Source of the DNA: a virus
Length of the DNA stretch: 36,983 nucleotides
Strand: one strand, 5' to 3'
Virus record (IMG/VR): IMGVR_UViG_3300006919_000159
Location: 1-36,983 of that record
Shown here: positions 21,317 to 29,998 of the stretch, one piece after another
Numbering within the stretch: the first letter of the stretch is position 1
Layout: every line of letters begins with the position of its first letter
Position numbers and translations under genes: made by a program
The notes under the pieces: model-generated
What the model was told of the DNA's origin: nothing
The model's input: the letters and a program-made list of their open reading frames with translations, nothing else
The model's database searches: none

Positions 21317-21444
21317 TTAGAGATATAGCTTTAATTATTACAGGAGGATTAGTGACTGTGATGATTTACTTATTCAATGAATTAAGAAAATCCAATGAAC
21401 AAAGAAGATGGGAACAATGGTATCGAGACCGAAACAAAAGATGA
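21304..21444 (+). CDS. Small single-pass membrane protein (46 aa)
   Basis: A 46-aa frame starting inside the exonuclease end and finishing with ATGA on the next gene. Residues 8-24 (ALIITGGLVTVMIYLF) form a transmembrane helix; the last 20 residues are strongly charged and aromatic (RRWEQWYRDRNKR). Placement and overlaps on both sides support translation. Role unknown. Confidence 0.5.
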   Translation: MEHLVRDIALIITGGLVTVMIYLFNELRKSNEQRRWEQWYRDRNKR

Positions 21445-21665
21445 CAAACAAAGATTTATTTGAAACTTTAAAGTACCAAGAAGGTGGCAATCATTATTCT
21501 AAAATGAAGGTGCAACCAGCTTACTTTATAAACGAAAACAAACTTCCATTCGCAGAAGGAAACGCAATTAAATACATTTGCAGACATCCATACAAAGGCA
21601 AAGAAGAAGACATTAAGAAAGCAATTCATTACTTAAAAATGATTTTAGATAGAGATTATTCATAA
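21441..21665 (+). CDS. DUF3310-type protein (T7 gp1.7-related domain)
   Basis: 74 aa from the ATG at 21441, coupled by ATGA. The pattern GGNHYSKMKVQPAYFI, EGNAIKYICRHPYKG and DIKKAIHYLKMIL is the DUF3310 signature. The domain occurs in T7 gp1.7, which has been described as a nucleotide kinase, but this short version alone cannot be assigned that activity. It closes the DNA-metabolism block. Confidence 0.85.
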   Translation: MTNKDLFETLKYQEGGNHYSKMKVQPAYFINENKLPFAEGNAIKYICRHPYKGKEEDIKKAIHYLKMILDRDYS

Positions 21666-21675
21666 CCAACAAAAG

Positions 21676-21691
21676 GACACTTTAGATATAT
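21676..21691 (+). promoter_or_regulatory. Phage RNA polymerase promoter candidate P3
   Basis: GACACTTTAGATATAT lies in a 24-base block (21674-21697) that recurs at 35861-35884 with one mismatch. The start would be G21685, only 5 bases before the ATG at 21690. It precedes the structural genes. Confidence 0.65.
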
Positions 21692-21893
21692 GAACGAAAA
21701 AGACTTAAATATTGCCTTACCAGTCTTAACAGATGACTTGTTAAAGGCATTAAACCAATATTTTCCAGAAAGAACTCCAGACATAAACATGGAGCCGAAG
21801 GAAATGTACTACAGAATTGGGCAACGAAGTGTTGTGCGATTTTTAATTCAAAAACAAAAAGAGCAATCTGAAAATATAATGGAGAAAAAATAA
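21690..21893 (+). CDS. Small protein at the head of the structural operon
   Basis: 67 aa, helical and charged (LTDDLLKALNQYFPERTPDIN, then MYYRIGQRSVVRFLIQKQKEQ). The ATG sits inside the P3 promoter block, 5 bases from the expected start, so its mRNA from P3 would be nearly leaderless; no ribosome site is present. The stop overlaps the next start by one base. It resembles small proteins found just ahead of portal genes in marine podoviruses. Function unknown. Confidence 0.6.
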   Translation: MNEKDLNIALPVLTDDLLKALNQYFPERTPDINMEPKEMYYRIGQRSVVRFLIQKQKEQSENIMEKK

Positions 21894-22102
21894 TGTGTGT
21901 TAGTGTAAAAGCTCCCAGTCCTCCACCAATGCCAGACCCAGCTCCAACAGCTCCACCACCAGTGTCACAAAAAACACAAGGTAGTGCAAGACCTGCTGGA
22001 TTTGCCGAGGCAGAAGGTAGAAGCTTGAATAAAGCATCTTCTTACGACAGGAAGAGAACTGGTTCATCGAATTTACGAATACCTATTGTTGGTGGACTAT
22101 AA
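21893..22102 (+). CDS. Small proline-rich virion or assembly protein
   Basis: 69 aa: a Pro/Ala-rich, disordered N-terminal half (SPPPMPDPAPTAPPP) and a conserved-looking end, SYDRKRTGSSNLRIPIVGGL. The end recalls the basic Gly/Ser C-terminus of T7 gp7.3, a tail assembly protein encoded just before the portal gene; position agrees. GGAG lies 10 bases before the ATG. The gp7.3 relation is tentative. Confidence 0.5.
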   Translation: MCVSVKAPSPPPMPDPAPTAPPPVSQKTQGSARPAGFAEAEGRSLNKASSYDRKRTGSSNLRIPIVGGL

Positions 22103-22105
22103 TCA

Positions 22106-23695
22106 ATGGCTAAACTTTATGATGGTTCTATGAACCAAGGTGAGACTTTAGAAAGTAGATATAATTCAAAAGCTCAAGAACGAGAAATGTATCTTGAGAG
22201 AGCAAGAGATTGTTCTGAATTAACTATTCCTACTCTGATACCAGAAAGTGGCTCTACATCTTCAGAAGAATTTCAAACTACCTATCAAGGTATTGGAGCA
22301 AGAGGAGTAAATAATCTCGCATCTAAATTATTATTATCATTATTACCTCCTAATGCTCCATTCTTCAGATTAAACATAGATAATTTTAAAGTAAGAGAAT
22401 TAGAAGAAGACGAAAATTTAAGAACTCAAATTGATAGTGGATTAGTTCAAATAGAGAAAGCTGTCATGGATGACATAGAAATGTCTAATGATAGAGTTGC
22501 TGTATTTGAAGCACTTAAACATTTAATTGTTGGTGGTAATACATTATTATTTGTAGGCAAAGAAGGTTTAAGAGTTTTCCCATTATCACAATACATTATT
22601 CAAAGAGACCCAATGGGTAATGTTTTAGAAATTATTACAAAAGAAAGTATTCATTATTCAGCATTACCAGACAACATTACAGAACTGTTAAACCAACAAA
22701 CTAAAGATTATAAAACAGATGGCACTTGTGATTTATATACTTGTGTTAAAAGAGATAAGACAAAATTTCATGTCCACCAAGAAGTAAAAGGAATTAAAAT
22801 TCCAGAAAGTTATGGTGAATATAAATTAGACAATTCACCTTATATTCCTTTAAGAATGATACGAGTAGACAGCGAAAGCTATGGTCGTAGTTATGTTGAG
22901 GAACATCTTGGCGACCTCATATCTTTAGAAGGATTAACTAAAGCAATTGTAGAAGGTTCATCTGCATCTGCAAAAACATTATTTATGGTAGCTCCTAATG
23001 GAACTACTAGAGCAAAAGCAATAGCTGAAAGTGAAAATGGTGCAATCATAGAAGGAAATGCTAATGATGTATCAGTATTACAAGTAGGTAAGTTTCCAGA
23101 TTTTAGAGTAGCTCAAGAAACAATGATGAAGATTGAGCAACGATTATCTTATGTATTTTTATTAAATGCTTCAGTTGTTAGAGATAGTGAAAGAACTACA
23201 GCAGAAGAAGTAAGAATGACTGCGCAGGAACTACAAGATAGCCTGGGTGGTATTTATGGAATTTTATCTCAAGAGTTTCAATTACCTTTTGTAAATAGAA
23301 AATTATCAGTATTAAACAAAACTAAAAAATTACCTCAACTTCCTAAAGGAATTGTATTTCCAAAAGTTATAACTGGAATTGAAGCTTTAGGAAGAAGTAC
23401 AGATAGAAATAGACTTATTCAATTTCTTCAAACACTCGCAGGTACACTTGGAGCTGAAGCAATTGCAAAATATGTCAATGTCACTGAAGCTATTAAAAGA
23501 TTAGCTACAGCAGATGGTATTGAAACAAAAGGTCTAATTAGAACTGAAGAAGACTTACAAGCTGAACAACAAGCTCAACAACAAGCGATGATGGATGAGC
23601 AACAACAATCAGCGATGATGAGAGCAGGTGAGAAAATTGCAGGGAACATACCTCCTAAATCTTTAGGAGAAACAATCGCAAATCAAAACCAATAG
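22106..23695 (+). CDS. Portal (head-tail connector) protein, T7 gp8-like
   Basis: 529 aa, matching T7 gp8 (536). Typical stretches: RARDCSELTIPTLIP near the N-terminus, GARGVNNLASKLLLSLLPPN, GGNTLLFV, SYGRSYVEEHLGDLISLE and the Gln-rich C-terminal helix (EEDLQAEQQAQQQA). Twelve copies should form the ring through which DNA is packaged and ejected. It starts 3 bases after the small protein. Confidence 0.95.
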   Translation: MAKLYDGSMNQGETLESRYNSKAQEREMYLERARDCSELTIPTLIPESGSTSSEEFQTTYQGIGARGVNNLASKLLLSLLPPNAPFFRLNIDNFKVRELEEDENLRTQIDSGLVQIEKAVMDDIEMSNDRVAVFEALKHLIVGGNTLLFVGKEGLRVFPLSQYIIQRDPMGNVLEIITKESIHYSALPDNITELLNQQTKDYKTDGTCDLYTCVKRDKTKFHVHQEVKGIKIPESYGEYKLDNSPYIPLRMIRVDSESYGRSYVEEHLGDLISLEGLTKAIVEGSSASAKTLFMVAPNGTTRAKAIAESENGAIIEGNANDVSVLQVGKFPDFRVAQETMMKIEQRLSYVFLLNASVVRDSERTTAEEVRMTAQELQDSLGGIYGILSQEFQLPFVNRKLSVLNKTKKLPQLPKGIVFPKVITGIEALGRSTDRNRLIQFLQTLAGTLGAEAIAKYVNVTEAIKRLATADGIETKGLIRTEEDLQAEQQAQQQAMMDEQQQSAMMRAGEKIAGNIPPKSLGETIANQNQ

Positions 23696-23706
23696 GAGAA
23701 TTATAA

Positions 23707-24468
23707 ATGGTTGATAAAGTACAAATTGTTCAAGAGGACAACAATCCTTCTTTAGAAGAACAATCAAAACAACAAGACGAAGTAAGCACACAAGAAGCTC
23801 AAACTACAGAGACTTCTAATGAAAGACCTTCATGGCTTCCAGAAAAATTTTCTAATGCAGAAGAATTAGCTAAAGCTTATGGTGCACTAGAGAATAAACT
23901 TTCTGGCAAAGCAGAAGATACTTCTAATCAAGATGAAAAAACTGAAACTAAAATCCAGGAACCTAAAGAGGTTGATAATAAAGCTGGTCAATTAGATAAG
24001 TTTTATCAAGAATATGCAGATAAAGGTGAGTTATCAAATACAAGTTATGATGAGTTAGCAAACATCGGATTAAATAAAGAAGTAGTTGATGCTTATATTT
24101 CTGGACAACAAGCTATGGCTGAACAAAAAGCTAATTCAATTATGTCTACTGTTGGAGGTAAAGAACAGTATACAGAAATGGTTAATTGGGCTTCAAAGAA
24201 TTTAGCTCCAGAAGAAATAAAAGCTTTTAATAACACAATAGATAATGGTTCTTTAGAACAAGCACAATTAGCTATTGCTGGTGTTCAAGCTAAATATTCT
24301 CAAAATAATAATGAGCCAAATTTATTCAGTGGAAATAAAGCTGAAGCAAATATTGGATACAGGTCTGTTGGTGAAATGTTAGCTGACATTAATGACCCAA
24401 GATATACGACAGATAGTGCTTTTAGAGCAGATGTCGAAAACAAAGTTAAACATTCAAACACAATATAA
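23707..24468 (+). CDS. Scaffolding protein (T7 gp9-like)
   Basis: 253 aa, acidic, Gln/Glu/Lys-rich and largely helical. WLPEKFSNAEELAKAYGALENKL near residue 40 is the typical start of podovirus scaffold proteins; the last 40 residues (SVGEMLADINDPRYTTDSAFRADVENKV) match the C-terminal capsid-binding region type. It templates prohead assembly and leaves before packaging. AGGAG precedes the ATG. Confidence 0.9.
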   Translation: MVDKVQIVQEDNNPSLEEQSKQQDEVSTQEAQTTETSNERPSWLPEKFSNAEELAKAYGALENKLSGKAEDTSNQDEKTETKIQEPKEVDNKAGQLDKFYQEYADKGELSNTSYDELANIGLNKEVVDAYISGQQAMAEQKANSIMSTVGGKEQYTEMVNWASKNLAPEEIKAFNNTIDNGSLEQAQLAIAGVQAKYSQNNNEPNLFSGNKAEANIGYRSVGEMLADINDPRYTTDSAFRADVENKVKHSNTI

Positions 24469-24472
24469 ATAA

Positions 24473-24486
24473 CACCTATTTAGGTG
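24473..24486 (+). other. Small palindrome before the 24499 gene
   Basis: CACCTATTTAGGTG is a 6-bp inverted repeat 3 bases ahead of the ribosome site; it may tune translation of the next gene. Confidence 0.25.
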
Positions 24487-24498
24487 GGAAGGAGAAAT

Positions 24499-24627
24499 AT
24501 GTCATTATATAGAAATATTAATGCAAGAAAAAAAGCTGGTACATCAAGACCAAAATCTAAAAGTACCATATCGGCAAAATCTTATTCAAATATGAAAAAA
24601 GGTTTTCCTAAAAAGAAAAAGAAATAA
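24499..24627 (+). CDS. Small Lys-rich protein (42 aa)
   Basis: A 42-aa, highly basic protein (MSLYRNINARKKAGTSRP at the start; ends FPKKKKK) with an excellent GGAAGGAG site 5 bases before its ATG. It lies between scaffold and the holin-like gene. Similar short basic proteins occur in marine T7-like phages near the capsid gene. It may bind DNA or be a minor virion part. Confidence 0.65.
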   Translation: MSLYRNINARKKAGTSRPKSKSTISAKSYSNMKKGFPKKKKK

Positions 24628-24629
24628 AT

Positions 24630-24995
24630 ATGTTAAATTTCATTTTGCCTTTAATGAAAAATCCACTCACTCGGATTATCGCTGATAAAACTGTTTCAGC
24701 AATAAACCATTCGATTGAAAAGAAAAAAGTCATTAGGGCAAAAGAAATTGAAGCAGAGGCCAATGTAAGTATAGAACAAATTAAAAGTTCTAAAGGTTCT
24801 ATTAAAGATGAGATTTTAACTATAAAAATTACAATAATCTTTCTTGCAATATTCTGGCCAACTACACAGCCTTGGATGGAAAAAGGTTTTGAAATATTAA
24901 AAAATGCTCCACAAGAATTTTGGTGGGCTGTTTTAATTGTTTACTCTGGAAGTTTTGGATTATCTACTGTTAATAAAATCAGAGGTAAGAAGTGA
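24630..24995 (+). CDS. Holin-like membrane protein (3TM / GTA-holin type)
   Basis: 121 aa. An amphipathic N-terminus (MLNFILPLMKNPLTRIIADKT) and a charged helix (residues 30-60) are followed by two membrane segments, TIKITIIFLAIFWPTT and FWWAVLIVYSGSFGLSTV. The pattern '+DE.LTI.......FWP......GFE.L...P.....W....V..SFG' fits the 3TM holin family known from gene transfer agents. It is placed before the capsid gene and overlaps the next start. A pore-forming lysis role is likely but not proven; it is one of several holin candidates here. Confidence 0.55.
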   Translation: MLNFILPLMKNPLTRIIADKTVSAINHSIEKKKVIRAKEIEAEANVSIEQIKSSKGSIKDEILTIKITIIFLAIFWPTTQPWMEKGFEILKNAPQEFWWAVLIVYSGSFGLSTVNKIRGKK

Positions 24996-25264
24996 GCAAA
25001 ACAGATAAACCTTTAAATAAAATTATATCTGAAGTTAAAGGTAGTAAAAAATATAAAGTATTTGTTAAAGATAAATCTACTGGAAATATTAAAACTATTA
25101 GATTTGGCGATAGCTCAATGCGTAATAATAGAGACAAGAAATCAAACAGAAAAAGTTTTATGGCAAGACATAAAGCTATTTTGTCAGATGTAAAAGGTCA
25201 AAAGAATTTAAGTCCAGCTTATTGGGCTGTTAAATCTTGGCAGTTAGGTACTAAAATATCATAG
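24992..25264 (+). CDS. Conserved phage protein (KYKVFVKD...GD..M family), unknown function
   Basis: 90 aa, GTG start at 24992 overlapping the previous TGA. It contains KKYKVFVKDKSTGNIKTIRFGDSSM split around a conserved core, then RKSFMARHKAI and a closing YWAVKSWQLG. The pattern 'KV.VK...G..K...FGD..M......RRKSF.ARH......YW..K.W' marks a widespread phage family that I associate with DUF5872 and capsid-side genes; function is not established. The Cys residues of longer relatives are missing here. Confidence 0.7.
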   Translation: MSKTDKPLNKIISEVKGSKKYKVFVKDKSTGNIKTIRFGDSSMRNNRDKKSNRKSFMARHKAILSDVKGQKNLSPAYWAVKSWQLGTKIS

Positions 25265-25266
25265 CA

Positions 25267-25344
25267 CTCACACACTCTTCTTTAAGAGGAGTGAGCCTTC
25301 ACAAATATAGAATTGCCTCAAAAGATTTACTTGCGAGTAAGTCT
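25267..25344 (+). terminator. Two hairpins ahead of the capsid gene
   Basis: Hairpin one: CTCAC/GTGAG with CTCTT/AAGAG inside (25267-25295). Hairpin two: AGATTTACT/AGTAAGTCT (25323-25344, one G-U) with loop TGCG. Neither has a U-run. RNase III-type processing upstream of the capsid message is plausible, as in T7 late mRNA. Confidence 0.4.
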
Positions 25345-25414
25345 TAAGAGATAACTTTTTGAAGTATGTGCAAGGAACTAAAACAACAAATCATAATTTA
25401 AAAGGAGAATAATT

Positions 25415-26365
25415 ATGGCAAACGCAACAGTGTCCAGACTTGGACAGGTTAATGCTTCAGGTGATGCCAATGCTCTTTTCTTAAAAGTATGGTCTGGAGA
25501 AGTTTTAGCTACTTTCCAAAGAGAAAACAAAATGTTAGGAATGACTAATGTTAGAACAATCTCTTCTGGTAAGTCAGCGCAGTTCCCTGTAATCGGAACA
25601 ACTTCTGCTAGTTATCATACTCCAGGAAACGAGATAGTTGGTACATCTGTAAAGCATGCAGAAAAGACAATAAACATTGATGACCTTTTGGTTTCATCTG
25701 CGTTTATTGCAAACATAGACGAAGCTAAAAACCATTATGATGTAAGAAGTACATATACATCTGAAATGGGTAGAGCATTAGCTAATACAGTAGACAAAAA
25801 CCTACTTCAATTAGCTGTGTTATCTGCACAAGCTTCAGCTACTATCACTGGTGGTAGTGGTGGAACACAAATCACAGATGCAGATGCGAACACAAACGCT
25901 ACTTCATTAATCGCTTCTATTTTCGAATGTGCTCAAGCACTTGACGAAAAAGACGTACCTAGTGAAGATAGATTTTGCGTGGTCAAGCCCGATGTTTATT
26001 ATCAAATCGTACAAAACGATAAGATTTTAAATAGAGACTTTGGTGCAAATGGCAATGGTGTTTACTCTGATGGTACAGTAATTAAAGTTGCTGGTATCAA
26101 CATTGTTAAATCAAACACTGCTGTCACTGCTTTCGCAGATAACTCATCTGCTGTTTCTGGAACTAACAATACTTATAATGTAGATGCTCAATATGTAGTA
26201 GCTACAGTATTTCATAAGAGTGCCATCGGTACTGTTAAGCTTATGGATTTAGGTATGGAAAGTGAATATGATTTAAGACGTCAAGGCTCCCTAATGGTAG
26301 CTAAAATGGCTTTAGGTCATGGTATCTTAAGACCAGAAAGTGCAAGTCTTATTAAAACACAATAA
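25415..26365 (+). CDS. Major capsid protein (T7 gp10-like)
   Basis: 316 aa, HK97-type coat protein of the T7 family. Typical segments: WSGEVLATFQRENKMLGMTNVRTI, SGKSAQFPVIGTTSASYHTPGNE, INIDDLLVSSAFIANIDEAKNHYDVRS and the C-terminal YDLRRQGSLMVAKMALGHGILRPE, each resembling T7 gp10A. AAAGGAG precedes the ATG by 8 bases. A long 150-base leader and a hairpin after the gene set it apart for high expression. I see no evident gp10B-style frameshift extension. Confidence 0.97.
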   Translation: MANATVSRLGQVNASGDANALFLKVWSGEVLATFQRENKMLGMTNVRTISSGKSAQFPVIGTTSASYHTPGNEIVGTSVKHAEKTINIDDLLVSSAFIANIDEAKNHYDVRSTYTSEMGRALANTVDKNLLQLAVLSAQASATITGGSGGTQITDADANTNATSLIASIFECAQALDEKDVPSEDRFCVVKPDVYYQIVQNDKILNRDFGANGNGVYSDGTVIKVAGINIVKSNTAVTAFADNSSAVSGTNNTYNVDAQYVVATVFHKSAIGTVKLMDLGMESEYDLRRQGSLMVAKMALGHGILRPESASLIKTQ

Positions 26366-26383
26366 TAAGAAAACAGAATACAT

Positions 26384-26416
26384 AGGCGTAGAGATTAACA
26401 CAGACAATCTACGCCT
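26384..26416 (+). terminator. Hairpin after the capsid gene (T-phi position)
   Basis: AGGCGTAGA (26384-26392) pairs perfectly with TCTACGCCT (26408-26416). It stands where T7 has its late terminator T-phi. No U-run follows, so termination would be partial. Confidence 0.55.
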
Positions 26417-26431
26417 GTGTCCTAAAAAATA

Positions 26432-27049
26432 ATGTCCACAATAACAACAAGAACTTCTCACTTGGAAGCAATTAATACAATGCTCTCAACTATAGGAGAA
26501 GCTCCAGTGAACTCATTAACTGGAAGTTTACCTACAGATGCTTCAATGGCTAAAAATATTTTAGATGAAGTAAATAGAGAAGTACAATCAAGTGGGTGGA
26601 AATTTAACACATCATACAAAGCAACACTTTCAAGAAATACAGATAACAAAATTCCAGTTGCTAATGATACGATGTTAATAGAATTTAATCCTTTATTAGA
26701 AAGTAAAGCATCTTATGACCCAATCATAAGAGGAAACTTTTTATTTAATTTAGCTACAGAAAGTTTTGTCTTTGATAAAAATTTTGACAATGTGACTATT
26801 GTATCTTTATTAGATTTCGAAAATATTCCAGAACAAGCTCGAAGATATGTGACTATAAGAGCATCAAGAATATTTCATGACAGAACATTAGGTGCCAATG
26901 CTTTACATAGATTTAGTCAGCAAGATGAATTAGTTGCTTTATCTATTCTTAAACAAGCAGAAGCTTCAGTAGCAGACCATAATATATTTAATAGTCACGA
27001 CCAACTTACAACAGTTGCAAGAAGCAGGTCATATAAATTAATTGATTAA
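26432..27049 (+). CDS. Tail tubular protein A (T7 gp11-like)
   Basis: 205 aa (T7 gp11 has 196). The start SHLEAINTMLSTIGEAPVNSL and VNREVQSSGWKFNT are near-standard for the gp11 adaptor family, which joins portal to tail nozzle; RRYVTIRASRIFHDR follows. It lies between capsid and tail tube B as in T7. The ribosome site is weak. Confidence 0.95.
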   Translation: MSTITTRTSHLEAINTMLSTIGEAPVNSLTGSLPTDASMAKNILDEVNREVQSSGWKFNTSYKATLSRNTDNKIPVANDTMLIEFNPLLESKASYDPIIRGNFLFNLATESFVFDKNFDNVTIVSLLDFENIPEQARRYVTIRASRIFHDRTLGANALHRFSQQDELVALSILKQAEASVADHNIFNSHDQLTTVARSRSYKLID

Positions 27050-27061
27050 GGAGGACACAAC

Positions 27062-27160
27062 ATGGATTTAATTAAAAGAAAAATGATGCACTATTGGTCA
27101 GACCATAAAGTTGCAGTCATAGTAGTTGCTATAGCTTTAGCAGTTGCAATTATAGTGTAA
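27062..27160 (+). CDS. Very small membrane protein (32 aa)
   Basis: A 32-aa frame with AAGGAGG just before its ATG: a basic start (MDLIKRKMMHYWSDH) and one membrane helix (VAVIVVAIALAVAIIV). The strong ribosome site and tight fit between tail genes make it credible. It may be a pinholin-like or membrane-targeting peptide; function unknown. Confidence 0.6.
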   Translation: MDLIKRKMMHYWSDHKVAVIVVAIALAVAIIV

Positions 27161-27165
27161 TACAA

Positions 27166-29553
27166 ATGCCTTTAATAACTAGAAGTATACCCAATTTGAT
27201 TGGGGGTGTGTCACAACAACCAGAAATATTAAGATTAGAAAATCAAGCGACAGCTCAAGTAAATGGTTTCTCTGGTGTTGTAGAAGGTCTTAAAAAAAGA
27301 CCATCAACTAAACACATAGCTAAAATTTCTAGTTCAACATTATCAAACGCTTTTATTCATACAATCAATAGGGATGCCTCTGAACGATATATTGTGGTTA
27401 TTACTAATGGTAGTGTTGTTGTTTATGATGTTTTGGGAAATTCTAAAACAGTTGTAAATCAATCAAATGCTACAAACTATTTAAACTCTAGTAATCCAAG
27501 AGCCGAATTTAAAGCTTTAACAGTTAATGATTACACCTACATTTTAAATACTAATAAAACTGTTGCTATGGACAGTTCAACAACAAGTCCAGCAAAAGTA
27601 GAGCAAGCTGTTTATTCAGTGACACAAGGTATTGGAAGTTCAACAACTTCTTCTCCATATTCAATAACAATTGATGGAAGCACATATACTTATAATTCAG
27701 CTACCACAGATACTAAAACTATTAGAGATGGAGTAAAAAGTGCAGTTGGAAGTCCAGCTAATATTACCTTAACAAATATTGGAGACAGTAGTTTTTCAAT
27801 AGTTAAATCTTCTGGAACACTTTCTGTTTCAGCTTCGGATGGTTATGGTAATCAAGCTTCTCAAGCTATCAAAGACACAGTACAAAATTTTTCTGATTTA
27901 CCAGCAGTAGCTCCAAACAATATGGTTGTAGAAGTACAAGGCGATGCTTCAAATAGTTTTGATAATTATTATGTAATTTATAAAACATCTACAAATGTTT
28001 GGGAAGAAACAGTTGCGCCTGGTTTAGAAATTAAATTAGACCCAGATACAATGCCTCATGTTCTTATCAGAACAGCAGATGGCCAATTTAGATTTTCACA
28101 AGTAGATGGTTCTTCTTATACAATATCTTCTACTTCTTATGATGTACCTTCATGGGGAAATAGAATTGTAGGTGATATAGATAGTTCACCAAATCCAAGT
28201 TTCGTAGGTACAAAGATTAATGATATTTATTTTCATAGAAACAGATTAGGTTTTCTTGCAGATGAAAATGTAATTTTATCTAGGTCTGGAGAAGTATTCG
28301 AATTTTTTAATGAGACTGTCACAGATAGTCTTGATACAGACCCAATTGATATAAATGTTGCTCACACAAAAGTCTCAATACTAAAACACGCTGTGGCTTT
28401 TGATGAGAAGCTTTTATTATTTAGTGACCAAACACAATTTATTTTAACTGGTGGTGCAAGTTTAACTCCAGGAAATGTTTCTGTTAATGTCACAACTGAA
28501 TATGAAACACTAGATAGTGTTCAACCTAAAGGTTCTGGTAATAATGTATTCTTTGCATTTAACAAAGGTCAGTTTACTGGTGTTAGAGAAATGTATGTTG
28601 AAAGCGATGGTGAAACAAACCAGGGTGAAGACATTACAGCTAACATACCTAAATATATTCCTTCAGATGTTTTTAAATTTGCAATTGCTTCTAATGAAAA
28701 CATATTAGTTTCATTAAGTAGTAAGTCTGGAGAAGTAAATAGCTTGTATGTTTATCAATGGTTTTTTTCTCAAGGAAGAAGATTACAAAGTTCTTGGCAC
28801 AAATGGACTGTTGGAGCTTTAGCTAGTACAACAATATTAAATATAGATTTTATAGGAACGACTTTATATTGTGTAATTCAAAGGTCAGATGGTGTTTACA
28901 TTGAAACACTAGATTGTTCACCAGCTTCTACAGATGTAGGTGAAACCTATCTAACTCATTTAGACAGAAAGCTTGATAATACACAAATAACTGAAAGTTA
29001 TAATGCAGGCACAAATGTCACTACAATAACTCTGCCATACGCAATTGATGCCACTATGAAGCTAGTAGGTAAAAGTGGAGCATCAAATAAAGCAGGAAGA
29101 GATATAACTTTAGCTTCTCAAACAGGAACAACACTTACTGTTTCTGGAGATATTACAGGATTTAATTATTTTATTGGTGAGCAGTATGAATTTTCTTATA
29201 CATTCTCACAACAATACTTGGCTTTAGGTACAAACACTCAAGGCTCAAGAACAAGAATTAGAGAAGGTAGACTACAAATAAGAAACTGGACTGTATCATT
29301 TAATGACACAGGATTTTTTCAATCAGAAGTCACTCCAGTTGGAAGGTCTACATCAAGTTCTACATTTACAGGTACAATTGTAGGAACAGGACTTGCAGGT
29401 ACAGTTAATCTTGAGGATGGAGATTTTACTTTCGCAGTACAAAGTAGAAATGAAAATTTAACTATTGAATTAAAAAACAATAGTCATTTACCATGCAACT
29501 TTGTAAATGCAGAGTGGGAAGGATATTATGTTTCTCAAGCATCCAACTCATAA
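27166..29553 (+). CDS. Tail tubular protein B (T7 gp12-like)
   Basis: 795 aa, practically the length of T7 gp12 (794). N-terminal SIPNLIGGVSQQPEILRLENQATAQVNGFSGV, split as GGVSQQP and QVN, is the family signature; later HRNRLGFLADENVILSRSGEVFEFF and SVQPKGSGNNVFFAFNKGQF are typical beta-propeller segments of the nozzle. It forms the distal tail tube that carries the fibres. The following gene overlaps its end by 26 bases. Confidence 0.95.
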   Translation: MPLITRSIPNLIGGVSQQPEILRLENQATAQVNGFSGVVEGLKKRPSTKHIAKISSSTLSNAFIHTINRDASERYIVVITNGSVVVYDVLGNSKTVVNQSNATNYLNSSNPRAEFKALTVNDYTYILNTNKTVAMDSSTTSPAKVEQAVYSVTQGIGSSTTSSPYSITIDGSTYTYNSATTDTKTIRDGVKSAVGSPANITLTNIGDSSFSIVKSSGTLSVSASDGYGNQASQAIKDTVQNFSDLPAVAPNNMVVEVQGDASNSFDNYYVIYKTSTNVWEETVAPGLEIKLDPDTMPHVLIRTADGQFRFSQVDGSSYTISSTSYDVPSWGNRIVGDIDSSPNPSFVGTKINDIYFHRNRLGFLADENVILSRSGEVFEFFNETVTDSLDTDPIDINVAHTKVSILKHAVAFDEKLLLFSDQTQFILTGGASLTPGNVSVNVTTEYETLDSVQPKGSGNNVFFAFNKGQFTGVREMYVESDGETNQGEDITANIPKYIPSDVFKFAIASNENILVSLSSKSGEVNSLYVYQWFFSQGRRLQSSWHKWTVGALASTTILNIDFIGTTLYCVIQRSDGVYIETLDCSPASTDVGETYLTHLDRKLDNTQITESYNAGTNVTTITLPYAIDATMKLVGKSGASNKAGRDITLASQTGTTLTVSGDITGFNYFIGEQYEFSYTFSQQYLALGTNTQGSRTRIREGRLQIRNWTVSFNDTGFFQSEVTPVGRSTSSSTFTGTIVGTGLAGTVNLEDGDFTFAVQSRNENLTIELKNNSHLPCNFVNAEWEGYYVSQASNS

Positions 29554-29998
29554 ACCTCATTTAAGATTAGCAAGTGAAAATGATTGTATATATTTATCTG
29601 AAAATTTAAGAGAAGAAGATAAACAAGAAATAAAAGCAGTCACAGGTTTACCACCATTACTTTCATTATTGTGTGGACTTAAATTAAGTGCAGTACCTTT
29701 AGTGATATGTAATGCTGATAGTAAACCAGTTGCTATGTTAGGTGTCGTACCAAATGGATTAATAGGATTTATTTGGATGGTCGGTACCGATGATTTAAAA
29801 AAAATTAGTTTATCATTTTTAAGAAACTCAAAAGATGTTTGTGATGTTCTTAAAGGTAAACATCAAATTCTACATAACTATGTAGATAAAAGGAATAAGC
29901 TCCATATTAATTGGTTGAAGTGGATGGGTTTTACCATCTTAAAAGAAACCACTTATGGAATTGAAAATAGAAAATTTTATGAATTTGTTAAAATATAA
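29528..29998 (+). CDS. Internal virion protein A (T7 gp13-like, GNAT-type fold)
   Basis: 156 aa from the ATG at 29528, preferred over 29507 because GGAAGG lies 5 bases upstream. The pattern of a hydrophobic GVVPNGLIGFIWMVGT strand, SLSFLRNSKDVCDVLKG helix and RNKLHINWLKWMGFTILKE end follows gp13-type proteins of podoviruses, often annotated as acetyltransferase-like. A structural or assembly role is more likely than enzymatic activity. The stop overlaps the next start by one base. Confidence 0.75.
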   Translation: MFLKHPTHKPHLRLASENDCIYLSENLREEDKQEIKAVTGLPPLLSLLCGLKLSAVPLVICNADSKPVAMLGVVPNGLIGFIWMVGTDDLKKISLSFLRNSKDVCDVLKGKHQILHNYVDKRNKLHINWLKWMGFTILKETTYGIENRKFYEFVKI

